Source: Avimicrobium caecorum
GTDB taxonomy: Bacteria; Bacillota; Clostridia; Oscillospirales; Ruminococcaceae
Assembly: GCA_904394705.1 (NCBI GenBank)
Contig: CAJFNJ010000040.1
Location: forward strand, 1 to 40,829
Direction: 5' to 3'
DNA length: 40,829 bases
This document shows, piece after piece, positions 24,731-32,207 of the stretch. The position numbers and the translations under genes are program-made. Below the pieces are notes generated by a model that had not been told where the DNA came from, ran no database searches, and was given only the letters and a program-made list of their open reading frames with translations. Every line of letters begins with the position of its first letter. Position 1 is the stretch's first letter.

Positions 24731-25654
24731 TTACTTCTTGCCCGAACGCTTTGCCACAAAGTTGGCGAGCATGGGGGTCAGGAAGGAAGTGATAATAACC
24801 GAAGCGGCTACCTGCGCGGTGGCAATGGGAGCCACAGCTGCATAGGAGGGATCCACCGCAGCCAGAGCGCCGGGGTTGGATACACCGCTGGCGGCGGTGC
24901 TGGAGATTGCCGCACCAGCTACGCCATTGCCTCCGGTGATCTTATCCATGAGGATGGTCACGCCGCCCACTACAAAGACGGTGATCAGACCCAGCAGGAT
25001 ACCGGACAGACCGCCCTGGAACAGCTGCTGGATGGACATTCCGCAGCCCAGTGCAAAGCCGACCACGATGATGGACGGAGTAACACCGGCAGAGAGGGTC
25101 TGCTTGAACCACGGGGAAACATTACCCAGGATAATGCCGAGGATCAGGGGCAGGATGGAGCCGATGATCGACCAGATGGAGATGCTGGCAAGACCGGCAG
25201 AGCTCAGGGCGATCATGGTGACGGTGGGGCCGACACTCAGCGAAGTGATGGCAACAGCGCCCTTGACGGCATCGTCATCATACTGGGATACAATGCCCGA
25301 ATAGAGGGCGTTGTTGGCAACCGATACCGCACTGATGATTGCCAGCGAGGAAAGACCCAGGAAGTTATCGCCGAAGAGGAAGGCCACACCCAGGCCCAGG
25401 ATTACCGACATGGCAACCTTGGTGCCGATGATGACAGCACCGATCTTGATGGCCTTGGGGGTACTTTTAATATCAATGGTAGCGCCCATGAAGAGCAGGA
25501 ATACACCAACCAGCGCGCTGGTGCCGGTAACCATACCGGTGAAGAAGCCGCCGATCTGCAGCACCTGCGGTACGAAGGAATTGAGCACCACGCCGATGAG
25601 CATCGGAACAACGATGGTATCACCGGGGAAACGCTTCATTTTCAGTTTGCTCAT
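24731..25654 (-). CDS. kdgT: 2-keto-3-deoxygluconate permease
   Basis: A 307-aa integral membrane protein with about ten hydrophobic segments, of the KdgT family (PF03812), which imports 2-keto-3-deoxygluconate with protons. Typical stretches are KRFPGDTIVVPMLIGVVLNSF, GATIDIKSTPKAIKIG and ISSTAASGVSNPGALAAVDP. ATG preceded by AAGGGAGAG. It follows the SDR gene by 24 bases in one operon. No KDG kinase or aldolase gene lies in the window, so the imported compound must be used by enzymes encoded elsewhere. Confidence 0.93.
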   Translation of the reverse strand: MSKLKMKRFPGDTIVVPMLIGVVLNSFVPQVLQIGGFFTGMVTGTSALVGVFLLFMGATIDIKSTPKAIKIGAVIIGTKVAMSVILGLGVAFLFGDNFLGLSSLAIISAVSVANNALYSGIVSQYDDDAVKGAVAITSLSVGPTVTMIALSSAGLASISIWSIIGSILPLILGIILGNVSPWFKQTLSAGVTPSIIVVGFALGCGMSIQQLFQGGLSGILLGLITVFVVGGVTILMDKITGGNGVAGAAISSTAASGVSNPGALAAVDPSYAAVAPIATAQVAASVIITSFLTPMLANFVAKRSGKK

Positions 25655-25678
25655 AACCGTAAAACTCTCCCTTATGTG

Positions 25679-26425
25679 TTAGTCCAGAACGATACCGCCG
25701 TCGCAGTCGCCGATCTCGCCGTTTACAAAGCTGGCAGCGTCGGAAGCGAAGAACAGGATCATCTGAGCAGGCTCGCTCGGGTCAGCAGCACGGCCCAGGG
25801 GGATCATGCCGATTACCTTGGCGCTCTTTTCAGCGTCGTCAGACAGAGCCTTGGTCATGGGAGTTACAGTGAAGGACGGGCATACAGCGTTGCAGGAGAT
25901 GCCGTACTTGCCGCCTTCCTTGGCGATGGCCTTGGTCAGACCGTTGACACCGGCCTTGGAAGTGGCATAGGCAGCTGTACCCAGCAGACCGCCGCCGATC
26001 TTACCGGCTACCGACGATACATTGACGATCCGGCCGCCCTTCTTCTCGATGAAGTAGGGATAGATAGCGGAGCAGGTGGTGAAGGTACCGGTGAGGTTGA
26101 TGCGCAGGGTGCGGTCCCACTCAGCATCGGTTACTTCCTGGAAGGGAACAGTGGATACAACGCCGCCGCAGTTGATGAGGACATCCACACGCTCGAAGTC
26201 GCCCAGAACCTTTGCCATAACGGCACGGATGTTGTCCTTGTCGCCCAGATCGATCTTGTAAACCGAGCAGTTGCCCAGCTCTTCAGCTGTGGCCTTGGCC
26301 TTTTCCTCATTGAGGTCGAGGATTACGGCATGACCGCCGCCGTTTACAACGCCGCGGACAACTTCCTTACCGATGCCCTGAGCACCGCCTGTAACCAGAA
26401 CTGTTTTTCCTGTGAAGTCAAACAT
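25679..26425 (-). CDS. SDR-family oxidoreductase in the kdgT operon
   Basis: A 248-aa classical short-chain dehydrogenase: TGGAQGIG cofactor motif at 12-19, Asp after the second strand (ILDLNEE) suggesting NAD(H), NCGG in place of NAGG, and catalytic Y153-xxx-K157. By context it may be a sugar-acid dehydrogenase such as the KduD type (ketodeoxygluconate reductase), but the family is too broad to be sure. ATG preceded by AGGAGG. First gene of the operon with kdgT. Confidence 0.85.
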   Translation of the reverse strand: MFDFTGKTVLVTGGAQGIGKEVVRGVVNGGGHAVILDLNEEKAKATAEELGNCSVYKIDLGDKDNIRAVMAKVLGDFERVDVLINCGGVVSTVPFQEVTDAEWDRTLRINLTGTFTTCSAIYPYFIEKKGGRIVNVSSVAGKIGGGLLGTAAYATSKAGVNGLTKAIAKEGGKYGISCNAVCPSFTVTPMTKALSDDAEKSAKVIGMIPLGRAADPSEPAQMILFFASDAASFVNGEIGDCDGGIVLD

Positions 26426-26560
26426 GATAAATGCCTCCTGTATTCGTTCCCTTCCATTCTTCGGAAGGGATCACTTTCTTTATTTTGTTGGGGTACCGCC
26501 CTGCCGGCAAAGAGCGGGTTTTCGATTGACAAACAATTAACCATCAATCTTCTGCCTAAG

Positions 26561-26598
26561 ATTATAGCATTGCAGACATCGAAAAAATATGGTATCAT
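26561..26598. promoter_or_regulatory. Divergent promoters of the SDR-kdgT operon and the CdaR-type regulator
   Basis: On minus: TGC-TATAAT (TATAAT 26561-26566), extended -10 with a weak -35, giving a leader of about 130 nt. On plus: TTGCAG (26570-26575), 17-bp spacer, TGG-TATCAT (TATCAT 26593-26598). The two occupy the same 40 bases, so a regulator bound here would affect both. Confidence 0.65.
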
Positions 26599-26627
26599 AG
26601 CCTAAAAAGTGAAGCTGATTTTAGGCT
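26599..26627 (+). promoter_or_regulatory. Inverted repeat AGCCTAAAA-N11-TTTTAGGCT (operator or leader hairpin)
   Basis: Perfect 9-bp arms at 26599-26607 and 26619-26627, beginning right after the plus-strand -10, where the transcript should start. A candidate autoregulatory operator for the downstream CdaR-type gene, or a stem at the very 5' end of its mRNA. It ends 8 bases before the ribosome site (AAGGAGGAG). Confidence 0.5.
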
Positions 26628-26649
26628 GACAGCACAAGGAGGAGCCGCT

Positions 26650-27864
26650 ATGGATGAACAGCTCAAATGGGAACTGATCCAGGCCGCGCTGGATGGAGAG
26701 GAGCTGGACCGGATCACCGACCGGGCTGCCCATTACCTGGGAAGCCCCCTGGTGGTCATCTCCACCACCAGCAATATCATCGCCCATTCCGCCTCCCTCA
26801 CCCCACCGGACGAAACCTGGCTGCACGCTGTGGAGCGGGGATATATCACCCTGGAATTTGTGGCGACCCTGGCAGGCTGGGACAAGCATAAAGATCACGG
26901 CACCCGGTATGAGTGCATCACCGTTGCCATCAACGACCGGCGCCGGCGGTTCTACAAGCTCACCATCCATTCCCAGCTGCTGGGCTATCTCAATGTCACC
27001 GAGCTGGACGGGCATTTCGATGCGGTCAGCGAGGAGGAGTACCATTTTGTAGCCCAGCTCATTGCCAAGGAGGTCTATGCCCGGCTCAAGGGACAGGACT
27101 TCTCCCGCAAGGCCCGGGACGAGGACTTCCTGCTGGAACTGCTCCACGGCAGCTTTGTGAACCGGGGCCATTTCATCGACCGGATGCGCCTGAGCGGCTT
27201 CGATCCCTCAGCCCAGTACCGGGTGCTCTGTATCGAACTGGGGGACTTCCTCTCCTATAACGCCGATGAGGATACCTTCAAGCGGGATCTGCTGGAACTG
27301 CTCCCGGGCAGCACCATGATGGTCAGCGACCAGGTACTGGTGATCCTGGCCTCCGACCGGCTCTTCCTGCCGGAACGGGCCCCGGCAATGCTCCGGAACC
27401 TGGACAGCTACCTCCGCTCCCAGAAGCTCCTCTGCGGCATCAGCGATGCCATCGGCGACCTCTACTACTTCTCCACCTACCGGGATCAGGCACTCAGTGC
27501 CGCCCGCTACCGCAAGTATCTCATCGACCAGTCCCTGGCCTATACGTTCTATGATGAGGTCAAGGTCTATGATATTCTCCAGCAGATCCCCCGCAGTGAG
27601 CTGATCCACTACTGTTCCCGGCAGGTCTATGAGATCTATCAGTATGACGCCGCCCAGCACACCGACTATATCACCACCCTGCTGGCCTATCTCAAAGCCA
27701 ACCGCAGTGTGAAGTCCACCGCTGCCTATCTGCACGTTCACCGCAATACGGTCAACTACCGCATTGCCCGCATCCGGGAGCTGTTCGGACTGGACCTGGA
27801 CAGCTTTTCCACCGCCCATCAGATCCTGCTCTCCTGCCAGATGATCCGGCTGCTCCAGGATTAA
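26650..27864 (+). CDS. CdaR/PucR-type helix-turn-helix transcriptional regulator
   Basis: 404 aa. The N-terminal ~170 residues look like a ligand-sensing (GAF/PAS-like) domain. The C-terminal region STAAYLHVHRNTVNYRIARIRELFGLDL (about 356-383) is the PucR C-terminal HTH (HTH_30), as in CdaR and PucR activators. CdaR proteins respond to sugar acids, which fits the divergent kdgT-SDR operon as the likely target. ATG preceded by AAGGAGGAG. No membrane segment. The ligand is inferred from context only. Confidence 0.85.
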   Translation: MDEQLKWELIQAALDGEELDRITDRAAHYLGSPLVVISTTSNIIAHSASLTPPDETWLHAVERGYITLEFVATLAGWDKHKDHGTRYECITVAINDRRRRFYKLTIHSQLLGYLNVTELDGHFDAVSEEEYHFVAQLIAKEVYARLKGQDFSRKARDEDFLLELLHGSFVNRGHFIDRMRLSGFDPSAQYRVLCIELGDFLSYNADEDTFKRDLLELLPGSTMMVSDQVLVILASDRLFLPERAPAMLRNLDSYLRSQKLLCGISDAIGDLYYFSTYRDQALSAARYRKYLIDQSLAYTFYDEVKVYDILQQIPRSELIHYCSRQVYEIYQYDAAQHTDYITTLLAYLKANRSVKSTAAYLHVHRNTVNYRIARIRELFGLDLDSFSTAHQILLSCQMIRLLQD

Positions 27865-27910
27865 CCCCCATGAAACAAAAAATTGCGTTGTTTCCCGCTA
27901 TTTGGGGGTT
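27863..27910 (+). terminator. Possible weak terminator after the regulator
   Basis: AACCCCC (27863-27869) pairs with GGGGGTT (27904-27910) and an inner GAAACAA (27872-27878) pairs with TTGTTTC (27888-27894). No T run follows, and its right end overlaps the -35 of the next promoter. Confidence 0.35.
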
Positions 27911-27937
27911 TGACGGCGGCTCGGATTTGTGTATAAT
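27910..27937 (+). promoter_or_regulatory. Promoter of the two RCK genes
   Basis: TTGACG (27910-27915), 16-bp spacer, TATAAT (27932-27937), about 70 bases before the first RCK gene. Confidence 0.65.
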
Positions 27938-28014
27938 GAGTATACAGGCAGCCTGTAATTTTTTTGAGATTGTTACTTTGTATATCACACAGATGCTGCC
28001 CCAGGAGGGTTATT

Positions 28015-28641
28015 ATGAATATTTTGATCGTCGGCTGCGGCGATACCGGTTCCCAGCTTGCCAATGTACTGGATCACATGGGCAATCAGGTATCTGTTGT
28101 GGACCGCAACCCCGAAACTGCTGCGGAACTTTCTGACTCCTTTACCGGTATGTTTACGGTGGGAGTTCCCATTGACCAGGATGTGCTGCGTCATGCCGGT
28201 ATCGAAGGCTGTGATGTTGTAATCGCAGTCACCCGGGACGACAATACCAACCTGATGGTCGCTCAGCTGGCCCGGGATATCTTCGGCGTGCCCAAGGTAA
28301 TCTCCCGGGTATCCGATCCCCGGCGGGAAGAGGTATTCAGCAGCTTCGGCCTGAGTACCATCTGTCCTACCAACCTCACGGTTGCTTCGGTGGTAGCCGC
28401 ACTGGATGACCGCCGCAAACATACCGAAGAAGTTTATTTCGGCAGCACCCGGATCTCCTTTGAACAGGTGGAGATCGACCGCCGGTATCTGGGTGAATTT
28501 GCCGAAGCCATTGAACTGCCCAAGGGTACTGCCCTGATCGGTGTTCTGTCCCAGAGCGGCAAGCTGCGGCTGCGCGGCGAAGGCATGCAGACTGTCATCG
28601 GTGAAGGCGATGTCCTGGTACTGGCCCGTTCCATCGGCTGA
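28015..28641 (+). CDS. TrkA/KtrA-type potassium uptake regulatory (RCK) protein, first copy
   Basis: 208 aa, an RCK N domain (about 1-135, with the Rossmann motif GCGDTGSQLA and acidic VVDRN) followed by a TrkA-C domain (about 140-208). Such subunits bind NAD(H), ATP/ADP or c-di-AMP and gate a TrkH/KtrB potassium channel on the inner face of the membrane. No channel gene is in the window. The ATG at 28015 follows AGGAGGG by 6 bases. First gene of a three-gene run with a second RCK gene and an SDR. Confidence 0.9.
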   Translation: MNILIVGCGDTGSQLANVLDHMGNQVSVVDRNPETAAELSDSFTGMFTVGVPIDQDVLRHAGIEGCDVVIAVTRDDNTNLMVAQLARDIFGVPKVISRVSDPRREEVFSSFGLSTICPTNLTVASVVAALDDRRKHTEEVYFGSTRISFEQVEIDRRYLGEFAEAIELPKGTALIGVLSQSGKLRLRGEGMQTVIGEGDVLVLARSIG

Positions 28642-28659
28642 TGAGGAGGATCAATCGAA

Positions 28660-29319
28660 ATGAATGTTATTGTAGTGGGCGGCGGTAAAGTAGGCTATTA
28701 TCTGGCAGAAACCCTGCTGGAACATGGTCACAAGCCCTTTGTAATTGAAACCGATAAGGAGATCTGCCGGAAGATCGCCAACAATCTGGATATTCCGGTT
28801 ATCAACGGCGACGGCACCACCCTGGGAGCCCTGGAAAGCGCCGGCGTGGAACATTGCGATGCCTTTGTCAGCGTTACCGGACAGGATCAGGTCAACCTGA
28901 TCGCCTGTCAGCTGGCAAAGAAGCGCTATGGTGTGGAACGCACCGTGGCCCGGGTCAACAACCCCAAGAACCTCAAGGTGATGAAGCGTCTGGGTGTTGA
29001 TATTCCCGTATCCAGCACCGACAGCATTGCCCGGCTCATCGAACGGGAGATCGATGTGGCGACCATCAAGCGTCTGCTCTCGATCAACCGGGGCGAAGCC
29101 ACCATCAGTGAGGTGGAGATCCCCAAGAATTATTCCCGCAACGGCACCAGCCTGATGGACTTCAACCTTCCCAATGAATGTGTTATCGTATCCATCACCC
29201 GTGGGGACAGCCTCATCATTCCCCGAGGCAATACCCAGATCCTTTCGGGCGATAAGCTGATTGTCATCTGCCGCAACGAGTACCTGCATCAGCTGCTCCA
29301 TGCCCTGCGCATTGAATAG
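28660..29319 (+). CDS. TrkA/KtrA-type potassium uptake regulatory (RCK) protein, second copy
   Basis: 219 aa with the same two-domain layout: GGGKVGYYLAETLLEHGH and acidic ETDKE in the nucleotide-binding domain, and a TrkA-C part ending in GDKLIVICRNEYLHQLL. It is clearly diverged from the first copy (its motif is GGGKVG rather than GCGDTG), so the two may form a heteromer or serve different channels. ATG preceded by GAGGAGG, 18 bases after the previous stop. Confidence 0.92.
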   Translation: MNVIVVGGGKVGYYLAETLLEHGHKPFVIETDKEICRKIANNLDIPVINGDGTTLGALESAGVEHCDAFVSVTGQDQVNLIACQLAKKRYGVERTVARVNNPKNLKVMKRLGVDIPVSSTDSIARLIEREIDVATIKRLLSINRGEATISEVEIPKNYSRNGTSLMDFNLPNECVIVSITRGDSLIIPRGNTQILSGDKLIVICRNEYLHQLLHALRIE

Positions 29320-29331
29320 GAGGTTCCCTCT

Positions 29332-30069
29332 GTGAAGAATAAAACCGTTCTGGTCACCGGCGCTGCCACCGGCATCGGACGCAGTACCGCGGAACTCTTT
29401 GCCGCCATGGGCTATCAGGTGGCAATCGGCTGCAATCACTCCTTTGCCGAGGGACTGCAGTTTGCCCGGGCCCTGTCCGAAATGGGCATGAGCACCATGG
29501 CAGTCAAGGCAGACCTCAGCCAGCCCGATCAGGTGGACGCCATGTTCCGGCAGATCGAGTCGGTATGGGGCGGTGTGGATATCCTCATCAACAACGCCGG
29601 TATTGCCCAGCAGAAGCTCTTTACCGACATCACCAACGAGGACTGGAACGCCATGGTGGGCGTGAACCTCTCGGGCGTTTTTTACTGCTGCCGGGCAGCC
29701 CTGCCCTACATGATCCGCCAGAAGGCAGGCAGCATCGTGAATGTGTCCTCCATGTGGGGCATCTGCGGCGCCTCCTGTGAGGTGCACTATTCCGCTGTCA
29801 AAGCCGGTGTCATCGGCCTGACCAAGGCGCTTGCCAAGGAAGTGGGCCCCAGCGGCATCCGGGTCAACTGCATTTCCCCCGGCGCCATTGCCACCCGCAT
29901 GAACGACAACCTGGACGAAGAAGCAGTGGCTCTGCTCCGGGAGGAAACTCCCCTGGGACGGATGGGCACACCGGAAGAGATTGCCAAGGCCATCGCCTTC
30001 CTGGCACTGGAGGACAGTGCCTTCACCACCGGACAGGTGCTCAGCCCCAACGGCGGACTGGTGATCTGA
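29332..30069 (+). CDS. SDR-family oxidoreductase (FabG-like)
   Basis: A 245-aa classical short-chain dehydrogenase with TGAATGIG (9-16), NNAG, and catalytic Y153-xxx-K157. CNHSF after the second strand, without an Asp, hints at NADPH. Closest in style to 3-oxoacyl-ACP reductases, but it is not near other fatty-acid genes, so the substrate is open. Start is GTG, 8 bases after AGGAGG and 12 bases after the second RCK gene; last gene before a terminator. Confidence 0.85.
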   Translation: MKNKTVLVTGAATGIGRSTAELFAAMGYQVAIGCNHSFAEGLQFARALSEMGMSTMAVKADLSQPDQVDAMFRQIESVWGGVDILINNAGIAQQKLFTDITNEDWNAMVGVNLSGVFYCCRAALPYMIRQKAGSIVNVSSMWGICGASCEVHYSAVKAGVIGLTKALAKEVGPSGIRVNCISPGAIATRMNDNLDEEAVALLREETPLGRMGTPEEIAKAIAFLALEDSAFTTGQVLSPNGGLVI

Positions 30070-30080
30070 CTATAAGCTGA

Positions 30081-30122
30081 AAAATCCTCCCCTCCGGTTC
30101 CGCCGGGTAGGGAGGATTTTGT
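30081..30122. terminator. Terminator after the SDR gene
   Basis: An 11-bp stem (30081-30091 with 30110-30120) with T-rich flanks on both strands. Confidence 0.85.
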
Positions 30123-30283
30123 TATATCAGCATACTATTTTACAGATCGTATATATTCAGACAGAACAGGGAGGGACAGAACGAGAGCCTCCCGCCCCAG
30201 CCGATCCGGCTTTTCGGGCAGAGAAAATACAGACATTTCCGATACTTTCCGTATATTATAAGCAAAATTATCTTTATAGTATA

Positions 30284-30315
30284 AAAGCGCCGGTCATTCA
30301 TCTGACCGGCGCTTT
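30284..30315 (-). terminator. Terminator after the DUF1904 gene
   Basis: A 13-bp perfect stem (30284-30296 with 30303-30315); on the minus strand followed by TTTTAT. The interval 30123-30283 between the two terminators has no ORF; it contains a minus-strand TATAAT and a GGGAGG/CCTCCC stem. Confidence 0.75.
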
Positions 30316-30320
30316 GGATT

Positions 30321-30644
30321 TTACTCCTGCTCGTATTCGTAGAACCGCTCCTGATAGAGGGTGGTGAAGATCACCTGTACCAGCGGGTAACCTTCGCCCA
30401 TGACGGTATCCCGGAGGATCTCTGCCACACGCTCCCGCACCTCATCGGTGCGGTCGAACCAGGACACCTCCACAATGGGGAAACCGGGCACCTGTTCCCC
30501 TCCGGCATAGAAACTGCTGTGCGCCAGCTCCAGGATCAGCCAATCCTCCGGGCAGCCAATGGCCTCGGCGAGTTTGGGGATCAGCGGAGTGCTGATGGCA
30601 CGCATCTGCTTGTCAGTAAGTCCTTTGATGGTGATCTGCGGCAT
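30321..30644 (-). CDS. DUF1904 family protein
   Basis: A 107-aa small cytoplasmic protein. It shows the DUF1904 pattern (tautomerase-like fold): MPQITIKGLTDKQM..IS, PEDWLILEL, VEVSWFDRTDEVRERVAEIL and IFTTLYQERFYE. Pro at position 2 is present, as in tautomerases, but no activity is known for this family. ATG preceded by AAGGAGG. Probably monocistronic, with an extended -10 promoter (TGA-TACAAT, 30708-30716). Confidence 0.8.
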   Translation of the reverse strand: MPQITIKGLTDKQMRAISTPLIPKLAEAIGCPEDWLILELAHSSFYAGGEQVPGFPIVEVSWFDRTDEVRERVAEILRDTVMGEGYPLVQVIFTTLYQERFYEYEQE

Positions 30645-30707
30645 GATAAGTCCTCCTTTGTCGTTCCAATCCCCGGCTTTTCAGCCAGCCGGGGGATCTG
30701 CACCTGT

Positions 30708-30716
30708 ATTGTATCA
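30708..30716 (-). promoter_or_regulatory. Extended -10 promoter of the DUF1904 gene
   Basis: TGA-TACAAT on the minus strand, the same form as the two PK-C-like promoters. A GC-rich hairpin lies in the short leader. Confidence 0.5.
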
Positions 30717-30750
30717 CAGCTGCCCGGGACAGCACAAGCCTTGGCTGCTC

Positions 30751-30779
30751 TTGTCAGATCCCCACCGGTATGCTATATT
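30751..30779 (+). promoter_or_regulatory. Plus-strand promoter-like sequence antisense to the small gene cluster
   Basis: TTGTCA (30751-30756), 17-bp spacer ending in TGC, TATATT (30774-30779). It points into three minus-strand genes. The nearest plus-strand gene starts 850 bases away, so it would make an antisense RNA or a long leader for the phosphodiesterase gene. Confidence 0.4.
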
Positions 30780-30795
30780 GAAACCATAAACCCCA

Positions 30796-31005
30796 CTACC
30801 GCAAAAGCCAGGCCAGCGCCGCCGCCAGAGGCAGGGTGATCCCCTCCCCCGGCTGGATGGTCTGCACCGGCGCGGAGCAGGTGTGTTCCGGTTCCCCGGT
30901 GCTCTGCCGGGCCCGGCGGCGCATCTCCTCCACCCGGCGCTCGGCATCCTGCTGCATCCGGGCAAACTCCCCGGCGGAAAATCCCGTGGGCTGCCAGGTA
31001 TTCAT
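30796..31005 (-). CDS. Small unknown protein, third gene of a compact trio
   Basis: 69 aa. The N-terminal half is charged and helical (FARMQQDAERRVEEMRRRARQ), and the C-terminus ends in a hydrophobic stretch (GITLPLAAALAWLLR) that could insert into or touch the membrane. I do not recognise a family. The ATG at 31005 is 7 bases after GGAGG, which lies in the last codons of the preceding gene; two codons upstream another ATG is too close to that site. No terminator is evident after it. Confidence 0.6.
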   Translation of the reverse strand: MNTWQPTGFSAGEFARMQQDAERRVEEMRRRARQSTGEPEHTCSAPVQTIQPGEGITLPLAAALAWLLR

Positions 31006-31007
31006 GC

Positions 31008-31307
31008 TCATTCCTCCCCCTCATCGGGCAGGAGCTCCAGCTCCCGCATGAGATCCAGCAGATTCCCCAGCGCCCAGATGGCCCGGGCATCTGCCAGACG
31101 GTTCTGCTTCTCCGCCGGGAGCACCGCTGCCGCCGCTTCCAGCAATCGCAGTTCCGGTGTCTGGGAAGCCAGCAGCTCCCGCAATGCCTGCCGCAGCCGG
31201 CGGTACCGGGCAGCTTCCCCGTCCGGGTCCTCCTGCCGCACCGCTGAGATCAGCTCCCGCAGTTCGGCCCGGCCCTCGGCTGTATCCAGAAGATTTCCCA
31301 GTGCCAT
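31008..31307 (-). CDS. Small unknown helical protein, second gene of a compact trio
   Basis: 99 aa, Leu/Ala/Arg/Glu-rich and probably all-helical (ARYRRLRQALRELLASQTPELRLLEAAAAVLP). No signal peptide, no known motif. The ATG at 31307 is 8 bases after GGAGG, which sits over the end of the gene before it. Its stop lies between the two in-frame ATG codons that could start the next gene, and precedes the ATG chosen for it. This spacing argues for one co-translated unit. Confidence 0.6.
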   Translation of the reverse strand: MALGNLLDTAEGRAELRELISAVRQEDPDGEAARYRRLRQALRELLASQTPELRLLEAAAAVLPAEKQNRLADARAIWALGNLLDLMRELELLPDEGEE

Positions 31308-31312
31308 GGCGT

Positions 31313-31555
31313 TCACCTCCGGCAGAGATCCCGCAGCAGCGCCTGGGGCCCGGGCTGCCGGAGCAGCTGTGCCATGGCATCCGGGGACTGCAGCACTTCG
31401 GCGATCATTTCGCTTCCATGGGGATTGAGCTTCCGGAGCGCCTGGTCAAAGGCACCCCGGTCAAGCTGTTCCAGGACCCGGTCCGGGTCCAGTCCCGCCT
31501 GGGCTGCCGCTTTGGCAAGGAGTTCCCGGTCCGGTCTTTCTGTGGTAGGATTCAT
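31313..31555 (-). CDS. Small unknown helical protein, first gene of a compact trio
   Basis: 80 aa, helical, with a pattern of short repeated turns (GAFDQALRKLNPHGSEMIAEVL, then LRQPGPQALLRDL). From memory it resembles small Clostridial proteins with an 'L..G....LL..L.P..A..I..VL.dp......L..P.aqaLL' pattern; unverified and without a known role. The ribosome site is weak (AAAGGG, 10 bases before the ATG at 31555; GTG codons upstream are alternatives). Divergent from the YfcE-type gene, with 78 bases between start codons. Confidence 0.55.
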   Translation of the reverse strand: MNPTTERPDRELLAKAAAQAGLDPDRVLEQLDRGAFDQALRKLNPHGSEMIAEVLQSPDAMAQLLRQPGPQALLRDLCRR

Positions 31556-31633
31556 CACACTCACGCCCTTTCGTATCCACTCTATGCCCCGGCCCGGGAA
31601 AATATCCCCGGCCCACTCAGGAGGTTATGTTTT

Positions 31634-32137
31634 ATGAAACTCACCGTATTCAGCGACTGCCATGGCAATCTGGAAAATGCCATCCGCATACTCACCGAAT
31701 CGGAAGCGGACTGCTATCTGTTCTGCGGCGACGGCATCCGGGACGCCGAAAGTGCCGCCGATCTGCTGGACAAGCGGCTCATTGCCGTGCTGGGCAACTG
31801 CGACCGGGGCGAAACCGGTGAAACCGAACGCCTGCTGGAACTGGACGGCGTACGGATTCTGCTCACCCATGGGCATGGATACAGCGTCAAGTCCTCGCTG
31901 CTGCCCCTGCGCCGCCGGGCGCTGGAACTGGATGTCCAGCTGGTGCTCTACGGGCACACCCATCTTCCGGCGCTGTCCGAGGAGGAAGGCGTACTGTTCT
32001 GCAATCCCGGCAGCTGTATGGGCGACCGCCTCTATGCCGAGATCGAACTCCAGGACGGCAAGGTAGCCGATGCCCGGCTCTGTCAGGCAGAGCACCGCAT
32101 CACCCGCCGCATGAAGCCCACCTGGTGGAAGTCCTGA
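31634..32137 (+). CDS. YfcE/MJ0936-type metallophosphodiesterase
   Basis: A 167-aa calcineurin-like metallophosphoesterase of the YfcE group, small cytoplasmic phosphodiesterases that use two Mn or similar ions. All metal-ligand motifs are present: D8-x-H10 (SDCHGN), D33 (CGDG), N55 (GNCD), H79 (LTHGHGY), and H108-T-H110 (GHTH). Natural substrate unknown. The ATG at 31634 is preceded by AGGAGG; the reading frame is open much further upstream but antisense to the small gene trio. Followed by a terminator. Confidence 0.9.
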   Translation: MKLTVFSDCHGNLENAIRILTESEADCYLFCGDGIRDAESAADLLDKRLIAVLGNCDRGETGETERLLELDGVRILLTHGHGYSVKSSLLPLRRRALELDVQLVLYGHTHLPALSEEEGVLFCNPGSCMGDRLYAEIELQDGKVADARLCQAEHRITRRMKPTWWKS

Positions 32138-32154
32138 CGCCCCATCCCCCAAAC

Positions 32155-32194
32155 AAAAAACCACCCGGAGAGTCCAGACCCTCCGGGTGGTTTT
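32155..32194. terminator. Bidirectional terminator
   Basis: A 10-bp perfect stem (32161-32170 with 32181-32190) flanked by six A and four T. Serves the YfcE-type gene and the convergent rsmI. Confidence 0.85.
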
Positions 32195-32207
32195 GTATTT
32201 TACGCGG

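Noticed and set aside
24624..24845. A 73-codon plus ORF across the kdgT terminator
   Set aside because: It spans a strong terminator and the antisense end of kdgT, with no ribosome site.
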